From Mucilaginibacter gracilis (GTDB taxonomy: Bacteria > Bacteroidota > Bacteroidia > Sphingobacteriales > Sphingobacteriaceae): 64,000 nt of DNA. Position numbers and translations under genes: made by a program. Shown in pieces: positions 36,138-44,318 of this stretch. The stretch spans positions 1,426,001-1,490,000 of the forward strand of contig NZ_RBKU01000001.1 of assembly GCF_003633615.1 (NCBI RefSeq), in the 5' to 3' direction. The notes beneath the pieces are model-generated. The model was given only the letters and a program-made list of their open reading frames with translations, was not told where the DNA came from and ran no database searches. How positions within the stretch are numbered: the first letter of the stretch is position 1; the number at the start of each line of letters is the position of its first letter.

Positions 36138-37751
36138 TTAACCCAATAAAGCCTTCAAGGTTTCTAAAGTATCGGCCTCCTCCATTGGCTTATCAGTTCG
36201 CCATCTCAATATCCGCGGGAAGCGTAATGCTATGCCCGATTTATGCCTTGTTGATTTATTAATACCCTCAAAGCCTATCTCGAAAACCAATTGCGGTTTT
36301 ACGGTTCGCACGGGGCCAAATTTTTCGAGTGTGTTGCGTTTTATAAAATTATCAACCTTGCGTATCTCTTCATCGGTTAAACCGGAGTAGGCTTTGGCAA
36401 AGGGCACCAGTTTATCGCCATCCCAAACGGCGAAGGTGTAATCGGTATACAAATCGGCGCGGCGGCCATGGCCCTTTTGGGCGTATATCATTACCGCATC
36501 TATCGATAGGGGGTCTATTTTCCATTTCCACCAATCGCCACGGCGGCGGCCAACCTGGTAAGGCGCGCTTTTTCGTTTTAACATAATACCTTCGGCTATC
36601 ATAGCCCGCGACTGTGTTCTAACGGCCTCCAAAGCTGTCCAACCACCAAATTCAATTAAAGCCGATATTCTGAATATTTCCGGGTAAGCGGTGGCCATTT
36701 GTAAGCTTTCTAATATCTCCCGCCTTTCGGTTTGTGTTTTATTGCGGATGTCGGTGCCCTGGTATTCCAGGCAATCATACGCAATTACTGCAACCGGGCT
36801 TTCTTCCAGTATCTTTTTGCTTAGGTTTTTTCGCCCGATGCGCGTTTGCAAAATATTGAAGGGTAAAGGCAGTCCGTTTTGAAAACTTAGTATCTCGCCA
36901 TCTAAAACCGTACCATCAGGCAATTCATTTAAAAACGGATGCAATTCCGGGAATTTTTCTGTAGCCAAATCTTCGCCCCGGCTCCAAATAAATATTTGGC
37001 CGTTGCGCTTTATCATTTGCGCCCTTATGCCATCCCATTTCCACTCGGCCTGCCATTGGTTGCTATCGCCCAAAGATGCCTGCAACTCATCCGGCGATTT
37101 TTGCTTCTCCGATGTTTCTTGTATAGGATAGGCCAGGAAAAAAGGGTAGGGGCGGGATACATCGTCGGATGCTCCTTCATCCTGAACCAGTTGTTCAAAG
37201 GTGTAATTATCGGGCATCCAATTACCCATAATACGGTGCGTTAGTGTTGCTGCATCGTGGTTAGTAATATCGGCAAGTGCCTTAATAACCAAACTTTGCG
37301 ATACGCCAACCCTAAAACCGCCGGTAAGTATTTTGTTAAAAACAAAACGTTCCTGCGTATCCAACATGGCCCACGATGCCAGCAACCATTGTTTGCGCTC
37401 GTCGTCGGTTTTTGCATTCAGGGTGTTTATCTCGGCTATCCATTCGGTTAATGTTTTATTGCTGCTGTTATCACTTTGGGGTAACAGCAGGGCAATGGTT
37501 TCCGCAAGGTCGCCAACTACCTGGTAGCTTTCTTCAAACAACCAAACCGGTATGCCCGATGCCTCCATGGCCCAGTTGCGTATAAACGTTGCGTTAATTT
37601 GCCGTTTGGGTTTGCGGCCAGTAAACAAGGCCAGCATGTTCATTTTATCGGTATCCGGCACAGATAAAAAATAGTCTTTCAATACCTTAACCTTTTGGTT
37701 GGTTTTGTTTGTTTCGTCTAAAGCGAGAAAAAGTTGGGCAAATGCTTTCAT
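36138..37751 (-). CDS. ligase-associated ATP-dependent DNA ligase
   Basis: 537 residues. An N-terminal DNA-binding domain (about 1-190) precedes the nucleotidyltransferase core with K238 in EWKWDGIRAQ, then GEILSF, and KRKSAPYQVGRRRGDWWKWK, and an OB domain with RHKSGIALRFPRILRWRTDK (key RFPRILR). The length and blocks fit the LDR ligase (TIGR04120) rather than the LigD type. ATG overlaps the stop of the exonuclease gene (ATGA). The pair is thought to act with Lhr and PdeM in repair of damaged DNA. Confidence 0.92.
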   Translation of the reverse strand: MKAFAQLFLALDETNKTNQKVKVLKDYFLSVPDTDKMNMLALFTGRKPKRQINATFIRNWAMEASGIPVWLFEESYQVVGDLAETIALLLPQSDNSSNKTLTEWIAEINTLNAKTDDERKQWLLASWAMLDTQERFVFNKILTGGFRVGVSQSLVIKALADITNHDAATLTHRIMGNWMPDNYTFEQLVQDEGASDDVSRPYPFFLAYPIQETSEKQKSPDELQASLGDSNQWQAEWKWDGIRAQMIKRNGQIFIWSRGEDLATEKFPELHPFLNELPDGTVLDGEILSFQNGLPLPFNILQTRIGRKNLSKKILEESPVAVIAYDCLEYQGTDIRNKTQTERREILESLQMATAYPEIFRISALIEFGGWTALEAVRTQSRAMIAEGIMLKRKSAPYQVGRRRGDWWKWKIDPLSIDAVMIYAQKGHGRRADLYTDYTFAVWDGDKLVPFAKAYSGLTDEEIRKVDNFIKRNTLEKFGPVRTVKPQLVFEIGFEGINKSTRHKSGIALRFPRILRWRTDKPMEEADTLETLKALLG

Positions 37752-38884
37752 AGAGCCCCCTCCAAACCTCCCCCGGAAGGGGAGACTTTAAAATTCTCGG
37801 CTGTTAAATGTTTGGGGCCCGCATTTTCTGTCAGGGCGCTTGTCAAAGCCTCCCCTTCCGGGGGAGGTTGGGTGGGGGCTGCTTCTTCGCCCTCTTCATC
37901 ATCGCCAAATAAAGTATGCACTTCGTGGGCGTCAAAACCAATTTGGGATAAATACCGCGAAAAACTGGCCGTATAACCATGAGTTAAATAAACCTTTTCG
38001 CAACCGGTAGCTTCAATGGCGGCAATCAGTCCGTCCCAATCGGCATGGTCGGATAGTACAAAACCGCGGTCGGCAGCCCTGCGTTTTTTTGCCCCGCGGA
38101 TACTCATCCAACCAGAGCAATAACCAAAATCGTAAGGGTTAAAGCGTCGCATCCAATGCGTGCCTACCGATGATGGCGGGGCTAAAATAATGCCTCTGCG
38201 TACTTCTTCTTTAGGGGTATCAATAGTAATGCGCGTGGTTGGCTTGAGCCCTATGCCATTACGGCGCAGGGCCTCGTTGGTATTCTCGATAACGCCATGC
38301 GTATATACTTTGCCAATAGATAGATCCAGATTTTGCAAAATGCGCTGTGCCTTACCCAACGAATAACCAACTATTACAGATGCCCGGCCTTCTTTTACGT
38401 TTTGGCACCACCAGTTATTCATATCATCAAAAATATGCTTCTGCGGTTTCCATTTATAAACGGGCATACCAAAAGTACATTCCGAAATAAAATGATGGCA
38501 ACGCACAGGCTCAAAAGGCGTAGATATGCCGTCATCTTCTAACTTATAATCGCCGGATACTACCCAAACCTCACCCTGATAGCAAACTCTAACCTGTGCC
38601 GAACCTATAACATGCCCAGCCGGGTACAGGCTTATCTCTACACCGTTTTTCATCACCTTTTCGCCGTATTCAACGGTTTGCAACTGAATATCGCCCAGGC
38701 GGTAAAGCAACACCTGCTGAGATAATTGATGTGCCAGGTAACGTTTATTACCCCAACGGGCATGATCGCTATGGGCATGGGTTATTACGGCATCGTCTAC
38801 AGGTTTCCATGGATCGATATAAAACCGGCCCTGGGCGCAATAAATTCCGCTATCAGTAAATTCGAGCAATGGTTTTTTTGCCAT
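37748..38884 (-). CDS. ligase-associated MBL-fold DNA exonuclease with repeat-encoded tail
   Basis: 378 residues. The metallo-beta-lactamase/beta-CASP fold shows ITHAHSDHARWG (HAHSDH at 36-41), YPAGHVIGSAQ, VSGDYKLEDD, and SDHADWDGL. The family normally ends near EVHTLFGDDEEG (about residue 330). The last 42 residues, from PTQPPPEGEA to GGGLEGAL, are encoded entirely by a pair of inverted GC-rich repeats, and the stop codon overlaps the ligase start. First gene of the ligase operon, preceded by a terminator for the upstream lipoprotein. Confidence 0.9.
   Translation of the reverse strand: MAKKPLLEFTDSGIYCAQGRFYIDPWKPVDDAVITHAHSDHARWGNKRYLAHQLSQQVLLYRLGDIQLQTVEYGEKVMKNGVEISLYPAGHVIGSAQVRVCYQGEVWVVSGDYKLEDDGISTPFEPVRCHHFISECTFGMPVYKWKPQKHIFDDMNNWWCQNVKEGRASVIVGYSLGKAQRILQNLDLSIGKVYTHGVIENTNEALRRNGIGLKPTTRITIDTPKEEVRRGIILAPPSSVGTHWMRRFNPYDFGYCSGWMSIRGAKKRRAADRGFVLSDHADWDGLIAAIEATGCEKVYLTHGYTASFSRYLSQIGFDAHEVHTLFGDDEEGEEAAPTQPPPEGEALTSALTENAGPKHLTAENFKVSPSGGGLEGAL
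37754..37880. repeat. inverted REP-like pair inside the exonuclease gene
   Basis: Arms of 36 nt (37754-37789 and 37845-37880) pair at 33 positions and enclose 55 nt. Each arm holds the smaller palindrome CCTCCCCCGGAAGGGGAG. The whole 127-nt element is read in frame as the protein's C-terminus. The layout resembles REPIN doublets. Confidence 0.85.
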
Positions 38885-38891
38885 AATAGTT

Positions 38892-38919
38892 GAAAAGGCC
38901 GGGCAAATTTGCCCGGCCT
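38892..38919 (-). terminator. terminator after the lipoprotein gene
   Basis: A perfect 24-nt palindrome (38896-38919, half-site AGGCCGGGCAAA) followed on the minus strand by TTTTC. It separates the lipoprotein gene from the exonuclease-ligase operon. Confidence 0.8.
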
Positions 38920-38972
38920 ATAAATAACATCAATACATTCTCAATGTTTTGACACGCCAGCTTGTGATTGCA

Positions 38973-39722
38973 CTATTGAATGCCGTTGTAAATGTATATG
39001 GCTTTTTTAATTTTGTGGTCTGCTATACCGCTTGTTACAAAGTATACCGGTAGGGCTGCACCGGCTATAGCCAATGGTGTACCTATAGGGTGTGACGAAC
39101 CATCTTTACTATTAATAAGGTTTACACCTGTTAAAACTACTCCCGTTGCAAAAGCCGCTGCGGCACCATAGCTTGCATATCGCCAAGCGTACGCTCCGCG
39201 GGCTTTGTGCAGAGCTTCGTCATTATCCGATAAATAATCTAACAACACGCCTTTGTTCAATTTATCAATATCAGCCGAACCTTGCTTTTGGAGATAATAA
39301 ACCCTTGTTGCGTTTCTTTGGTAACCATTGCCCGATACACCTCCGTAGCCAGAACCGGCAACGCCGCCAGTGCCATAGGCGGCACCGCCATTATACGAAT
39401 AGCCATAAACAATTTTATATATCATGTTTATTTTGCCATATATTTCGCCAAAATAAAGTTCGTCGTCGTTAATTACAAAATACATTTTTTTGGATTTGAT
39501 TGCCGACAATCCTTGTAAACTCATCTCTTTGCCATCAACCGTAAGGGTTCTTCTCTTAACAATAACACTGGCTGCATTAATACGTTCGCCTTTTTTTGTA
39601 ATAACGTAGCTTGAATCGACCTCGCGGAGGCCATGCGTTACAAAGCGGTATTTAGGGTTACACGATGTAAAGCATAAAACAGTAATAATAAAAAGTAATG
39701 TGTTTAGGCAAATGCGTTTCAT
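38973..39722 (-). CDS. lipoprotein of unknown function
   Basis: 249 residues with a lipobox (CFTSCNP). An N-terminal beta-rich part (VITKKGERINAASVIVKRR, DELYFGEIYGKINMIYKIV), then a Gly/Tyr-rich linker with repeated GGVAGSGYGG-like units (about 115-135), a charged helix, and two C-terminal hydrophobic segments (about 188-208 and 218-232) that could cross a membrane. I recognise no family. Single-gene unit; two palindromes lie in its upstream region. Confidence 0.7.
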   Translation of the reverse strand: MKRICLNTLLFIITVLCFTSCNPKYRFVTHGLREVDSSYVITKKGERINAASVIVKRRTLTVDGKEMSLQGLSAIKSKKMYFVINDDELYFGEIYGKINMIYKIVYGYSYNGGAAYGTGGVAGSGYGGVSGNGYQRNATRVYYLQKQGSADIDKLNKGVLLDYLSDNDEALHKARGAYAWRYASYGAAAAFATGVVLTGVNLINSKDGSSHPIGTPLAIAGAALPVYFVTSGIADHKIKKAIYIYNGIQ

Positions 39723-39738
39723 AAAGTTATTTAGATGA

Positions 39739-39802
39739 TTAATATTTATTTAAGCCCTTAAAATAAATATTAATACACCTAAAACAAATTATAATTTGTT
39801 TT
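39739..39802. repeat. two palindromes upstream of the lipoprotein gene
   Basis: First, 13-bp perfect arms TTAATATTTATTT (39739-39751) and complement (39761-39773). Second, a perfect 22-nt palindrome (39781-39802, half-site AAAACAAATTA). Both are in the leader or promoter region on the minus strand and could be operator sites or leader hairpins. Confidence 0.6.
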
Positions 39803-39805
39803 TAA

Positions 39806-39840
39806 ACAATAAACCCCGGCTTTTGGCCAGGGTTTATTGT
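39806..39840 (-). terminator. terminator of prc
   Basis: Perfect 11-bp arms ACAATAAACCC and GGGTTTATTGT around a GC-rich inner stem, about 20 nt after the prc stop codon. Confidence 0.75.
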
Positions 39841-39858
39841 AGTTACTTTGATGTGTAT

Positions 39859-42006
39859 TTACTGCACTTTGGCAGGAGTAGCAGTACTTGTTATTTTGTT
39901 ATCCATTAAAATATAATCGGTTAAAATTTGGCCTGCTTCAACTTTGTTAAAGTCAAGGTCTTCGTGTTTGGGTTTGGACTGTCCCTTTTTCAAGGTTGGC
40001 AAACCTAACGAAGTGCGCACCATATTGTTATCTTCCAAAGCCTTAGCTTCATCTTCGTCGCGCTGTTTTTTCAAATCGGCCTCGTTTAATGATACGCTTT
40101 TTTCGTCGTCACGCTTTTTATAATCGGCAATGCTATTCAACAGGTATTTATACCCGGCACTGTTTGCCATACGATCGGCATGCATTTTAGTTAATTTAGG
40201 TATTACGGCTGTAAAGCTTCCTACTTTGGTATAATTGCTTTTTGCAATGGTATCCCAGGGCATGGCCGATGGTTCGGTATCTTCGCCATATTTATCCATC
40301 GGTATTATTGATGGAAATGCAATATCGGGCGTTACACCTTTGTGCTGGGTTGAGCTGCCTGTAACACGGTAAAACTTAGCCATTGTTAAATTAATTTGAC
40401 CAAAATCGCTCAAATTACCTTTAGCGGGCTTAGGTGTGGTGTTACCAATTAACGACATAATTTGATCTTTTATAGACGTTGGTATAACTTTATCCATACT
40501 AATCTCGCTTTGTACGCTGCCCTTACCGTAGGTTTGCGAACCGATAATTAAACCACGGCCATAATCTTGTATGGCACCGGCAAAAATTTCGGATGCCGAG
40601 GCGCTGAAACGATCAGTCATAACGGCAAGCGGACCAGCGTAAGAAACGGTTGGGTCTTCGTCTTCTTCAACTTCAACCCGGTTGCGCGTATCGCGAACCT
40701 GTACCACCGGACCCGATTTGATGAATAAACCTGTTAAATTAATAGCCTCGGGCAACGAACCACCACCGTTTTGGCGAAGATCAATAATTACACCGTCCAC
40801 ACCAGCTTTTTTTAGTGTATCCAATATCAGTTTAACATCGCGGGTGGTGCTTTTGTAATTAGGATCGCCGTTACGGTAGGCTTCAAAATCCATATAAAAT
40901 GCTGGGATATTGATGATGCCTACTTTAATTGTGCGCCCGTTTGAATTATAGATACGGATTTCCTTTTTGGCGGATGCCTCTTGTAAAATGATCTTCTCGC
41001 GAACGATCTCTACAATTTTTGGCTTGTCAGACGCCGGAGCGCCTTTAGGTAATATTTTAAGTTTAACAACGGTTCCTTTTGCTCCGCGGATAAGCGAAAT
41101 AGCATTATCAAGCCTCCAGCCAATTATTTCCTGAAACTCGCCGTTATGCCCTTGAGCTACACCAACAATGCGGTCGCTCACGTCAACCTGTTTACTTTTA
41201 AAAGCCGGGCCGCCTGGCACTACACTCTGGATGGTTACATATTCGTTTACCGATTGCAGGGTTGCGCCAATACCTTCCAGCGAACGCGACATTTCCATGT
41301 TAAACTGCGATGCATTAAAAGGGTTAAAATAGTTGGTGTGCGGATCGACAGATGTGGTAAAGGCATCCATAAATGTTTGAAAAACATCCTGATTGGTTAA
41401 CTTATTACTCTGGCTAAGCAAATCCTGATAACGTTTTTTCAATATCTCTTTATTCTTCACCATATCGGCATTAGCCAATTTGAGGTTAAGTAAATCGTAT
41501 TTCACGCGTTTAGCCCAAAGTTCGTTCATCTCGGCTTCGGTTTTAACAAAAGGCATGTTGTCGCGGTCGTAAGTAAAAACTTCTTTGGTGTTAAAATCAA
41601 AATTGTTGTCAACCTGCGTAAGCGAAAACTTAATATGATCTACGTAACGTTTTTGGTACACGTTAAAAATGTAAAAAATATCGTTCAAATCGCCGCTTTT
41701 CATGTCGTCATCAAGCTTGGTTTTTAACGGCTCAAAGCTTTGTATATCCGACGCCAGGAAGTAGTTATGATTTTCATCAAGCAGCTTAAGGTATTTGTTA
41801 TACACCACTACCGACAACGAATCGCCAAGCTCAACCTTTTTGTAGTTTTGCGTGGTTATCATCTGGGCAATATAACGGCTCACAACCATCTGTTTTTCAT
41901 CGGGTTGCAGGTCTTTGGAGCCAGCAACTTTTATTGGATGAGAGGGCGCACCTTTACAGGCCAAAGCGGCACCAAGCAACGCAAATAAATATAGTTTCTT
42001 AAACAT
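39859..42006 (-). CDS. prc: C-terminal processing peptidase (Prc/Tsp family)
   Basis: About 715 residues from MFKKLYLFALLGAALACKG, a lipoprotein signal with the Cys at residue 17. A long N-terminal domain, a PDZ domain (SRSLEGIGATLQ ... VVPGGPAFKSKQV), then the S41 protease core with DRFSASASEIFAGAIQDYGR (Ser) and QTYGKGSVQ (Lys). It ends in a Lys-rich C-terminal domain like E. coli Tsp. It degrades or trims envelope proteins. In-frame codons continue 40 residues upstream, but the lipobox favours this start. Confidence 0.92.
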   Translation of the reverse strand: MFKKLYLFALLGAALACKGAPSHPIKVAGSKDLQPDEKQMVVSRYIAQMITTQNYKKVELGDSLSVVVYNKYLKLLDENHNYFLASDIQSFEPLKTKLDDDMKSGDLNDIFYIFNVYQKRYVDHIKFSLTQVDNNFDFNTKEVFTYDRDNMPFVKTEAEMNELWAKRVKYDLLNLKLANADMVKNKEILKKRYQDLLSQSNKLTNQDVFQTFMDAFTTSVDPHTNYFNPFNASQFNMEMSRSLEGIGATLQSVNEYVTIQSVVPGGPAFKSKQVDVSDRIVGVAQGHNGEFQEIIGWRLDNAISLIRGAKGTVVKLKILPKGAPASDKPKIVEIVREKIILQEASAKKEIRIYNSNGRTIKVGIINIPAFYMDFEAYRNGDPNYKSTTRDVKLILDTLKKAGVDGVIIDLRQNGGGSLPEAINLTGLFIKSGPVVQVRDTRNRVEVEEDEDPTVSYAGPLAVMTDRFSASASEIFAGAIQDYGRGLIIGSQTYGKGSVQSEISMDKVIPTSIKDQIMSLIGNTTPKPAKGNLSDFGQINLTMAKFYRVTGSSTQHKGVTPDIAFPSIIPMDKYGEDTEPSAMPWDTIAKSNYTKVGSFTAVIPKLTKMHADRMANSAGYKYLLNSIADYKKRDDEKSVSLNEADLKKQRDEDEAKALEDNNMVRTSLGLPTLKKGQSKPKHEDLDFNKVEAGQILTDYILMDNKITSTATPAKVQ

Positions 42007-42325
42007 ATCTTTCACACTATTTAAATCAATTTTGTAACCAAACATCCAATTTCTATCTGTAATATTTTTGCTAATGTATATAAAAACCAAAATAGCTAAC
42101 ACACCAAATTGCCTTTTACTTAACAATAGTACGAATAACGCACTTTTATTGTTTGATATTGTAAAATAAAATATGTTACAAGCCGCCGGCCTGGTTATGT
42201 GTAAAAACTTTACGGCTTAACCGATTATTGTTTATGCCGGTTTAATTGGCTAAGGGGCATTTTTAATGCAGCTAAATTTTGCCAAAGCATAACACCACAT
42301 ATTAAAACCCGTGTTGATTTTACCT
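42007..42325. other. gene-free interval upstream of prc
   Basis: It holds the prc upstream region and the space after the LuxR-type gene. I see no tRNA, consensus promoter with both boxes, or small gene in it. Confidence 0.5.
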
Positions 42326-42949
42326 TTAGATGATTTTATTTTCGTAAGCGTACCTAACCATACCTACCGTGTTAACGGCATCGGTTTTGCGCAAAATATT
42401 ACGGCGGTGGGTTTCAACAGTGCGTTCGCTGATGAAAAGCTTTTGAGCTATTTGTTTGTTGCTGTTTTCTTTAACAATTAAACGCAATATCTCTATTTCC
42501 CGGCTGGTAAAGCGCGATGCGGGGTTTTCATTATGATTAAACGCATCTTGTATTTCGGCGGTAAAATAAGTACGGCCATTGGCTACGGTTTTTAATGCCT
42601 GTATGAGCTGGGCTTTGCTGGTTGCTTTAAGCAAATAGCCAGATACCCCGGCCTCAACCATTTCGTTAACTGTTTTGGGCTCGTTGTACATTGATAAGGC
42701 TATTACCTTGATACGCGGATATTTTTTTAGCACCAGCGTGGTAAGCTCTGCACCCGATAAAACAGGCATACTAATGTCAGTTAGTAAAATATCAGGCCGG
42801 GCGGTTTCAAGCAGGGCAAGCACCTCGGTAGGGTCCTTGCTTAGTCCGCAAACTTCAAAGCCAGGCTCATCCGTTAAAAGCGAGCTTAGACCTTGTAATA
42901 TAAGGTAATGATCGTCTACTATAAAAATTTTGAGTTTAGCGGAAGGCAT
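42326..42949 (-). CDS. NarL/LuxR-family response regulator
   Basis: 207 residues. Receiver domain with DD near 11-12, phospho-acceptor D in ILLTDISMPVLSG, and T/S and K positions (VIALSMYN, LLKATSK). The C-terminal LuxR helix-turn-helix reads SREIEILRLIVKENSNKQIA (core LRLIVKENSNKQIA) and ISERTVETHRRNI. It follows a small secreted TPR-like gene by 21 nt; no kinase is adjacent. Confidence 0.93.
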   Translation of the reverse strand: MPSAKLKIFIVDDHYLILQGLSSLLTDEPGFEVCGLSKDPTEVLALLETARPDILLTDISMPVLSGAELTTLVLKKYPRIKVIALSMYNEPKTVNEMVEAGVSGYLLKATSKAQLIQALKTVANGRTYFTAEIQDAFNHNENPASRFTSREIEILRLIVKENSNKQIAQKLFISERTVETHRRNILRKTDAVNTVGMVRYAYENKII

Positions 42950-42970
42950 TGGTGTGGGTGTTTTTAAAAA

Positions 42971-43585
42971 CTATCCTTTTTTATTTTCAAAAACCTCGGC
43001 GTATTGCACATCGTTTTTTACGTTGGTGATGCGTTTGGCTTCAACCAATTTTAGCTTACCATCAATGTCGGCAGCTATCGTTTTCAAGCCTTGTTCAAAA
43101 CATATGTTTTTGGCATCCAGTAAATCTTGTTTAGCCTGTTCGTACTCACCAATGTCGGCCTTTAACATGCCCAATGACATGAGCGACGAAATGATAACGT
43201 GCGTGTTATTGCATTTATGCCCAAAATAGTTGCATTGCAACAGGTACCACTTAGCTTCGGAGTAACGGCTTTCGTCGATGTAGATGACAACCAACCTGTT
43301 CATGCTGCCAATAGCCTCGGCATACATCCTGAAACGCAGGGTGTGGTATAGCTCTTTCATAATAGCAGCCTCTTCCAAATCGTAACTGTAGCGCGAGCGG
43401 CCAAAGTTGACTTTTGGCAAAACAGCCACTGCCTTTAAGGGGTTGCTTTTGAGGTAATTAAACGTATGGGTATTTGCAGGTGCAATTAGCGGCAACCGTG
43501 TTTGCTGTGTTCGCTTCCAAAACTGCGCACTTGCCGCCGATGCTGTAAACACACTTAATAAAATTAGTAAAAATGTTTTGCCCAT
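42971..43585 (-). CDS. secreted TPR-like protein linked to a response regulator
   Basis: About 204 residues from MGKTFLLILLSVF; signal peptide ends SAASAQ. Helical pairs such as RFRMYAEAIGSMNRLVVIY and ADIGEYEQAKQDLLDAKN look like tetratricopeptide repeats. The start is set by the signal peptide and by a TATATTTG box just upstream. It forms an operon with the LuxR-type regulator; a role in its signalling path is an inference. I recognise no named family. Confidence 0.72.
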   Translation of the reverse strand: MGKTFLLILLSVFTASAASAQFWKRTQQTRLPLIAPANTHTFNYLKSNPLKAVAVLPKVNFGRSRYSYDLEEAAIMKELYHTLRFRMYAEAIGSMNRLVVIYIDESRYSEAKWYLLQCNYFGHKCNNTHVIISSLMSLGMLKADIGEYEQAKQDLLDAKNICFEQGLKTIAADIDGKLKLVEAKRITNVKNDVQYAEVFENKKG

Positions 43586-43603
43586 TATATACCTATATGC
43601 AAA

Positions 43604-43611
43604 CAAATATA
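43604..43611 (-). promoter_or_regulatory. candidate -7 box for the TPR-like gene and regulator
   Basis: Minus strand TATATTTG, a match to TAnnTTTG, 18 nt before the ATG at 43585. No TTG at the expected spacing. Confidence 0.45.
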
Positions 43612-43656
43612 CGTTTAAATTAAAATATTTTACTTTTATCGGTATGCCCGCTTTTA

Positions 43657-44280
43657 CTATTTCTTCCGCTCTTCCAAATAAAAATGCCACAACAGCATCG
43701 TAGCAATAGTACGGTAAGGTTTCCATCCTTCGGCAATAGCCAAAACATCTTCTCGGCTTGCTAAGGGAATGTTTGCTATTTTCTTTAACGCGTTTACCGC
43801 TGCCAAATCGCCAATAGGGAAAACATCGCAATGGTGTGCAATAAATATGAGGTAGATATCAACCGTCCAGTTGCCAATACCTTTAATAGCAGTTAGTTTT
43901 TGACGAATGGTATCATCGTCCATTAAGGCTAACTCGTCAAGCACAATGTTGCCGTTCAATATATTTTCGGCAAGGTGCCTGATGTAAATGGTTTTCTGGC
44001 GACTAAAATAACAGGCGCGCAACTCCTCATCGGTAAGCAAAACCACGCGGGCCGGGGTAATTTCGGTTATTTTGTCTTTCAGCTTATTTAATGCCGATAG
44101 TGCCGAAGCCAGCGAAACCTGCTGCTCCAATATAATGTGAACTAACGACTCAAAGGTATTTGGACGCTCCCAAAAAGGCGGATAGCCATGCTTCTTTATA
44201 ATTTGTTGTAACGTAGGGTCAGTATCACCCAATTGATCGCAAAGGTGGCGGTAGTTGGTTTTGTTAAACTGATTAAACAT
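43657..44280 (-). CDS. AlkA-like DNA-3-methyladenine glycosylase (HhH-GPD)
   Basis: 207 residues. EQQVSLASALSALNKL is the first conserved block, the helix-hairpin-helix reads LTAIKGIGNWTVDIYL, and the catalytic Asp lies in FPIGDLAAVNAL. This is the short AlkA/Mag form without the N-terminal beta domain; it removes alkylated bases. There is no Fe-S cluster (no C-terminal Cys set), which separates it from MutY and Nth. Divergent from the MutS-like gene. Confidence 0.9.
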   Translation of the reverse strand: MFNQFNKTNYRHLCDQLGDTDPTLQQIIKKHGYPPFWERPNTFESLVHIILEQQVSLASALSALNKLKDKITEITPARVVLLTDEELRACYFSRQKTIYIRHLAENILNGNIVLDELALMDDDTIRQKLTAIKGIGNWTVDIYLIFIAHHCDVFPIGDLAAVNALKKIANIPLASREDVLAIAEGWKPYRTIATMLLWHFYLEERKK

Positions 44281-44318
44281 TGTGCAGGCAAATTAACTAA
44301 ATACTATTACTTTAGGAT

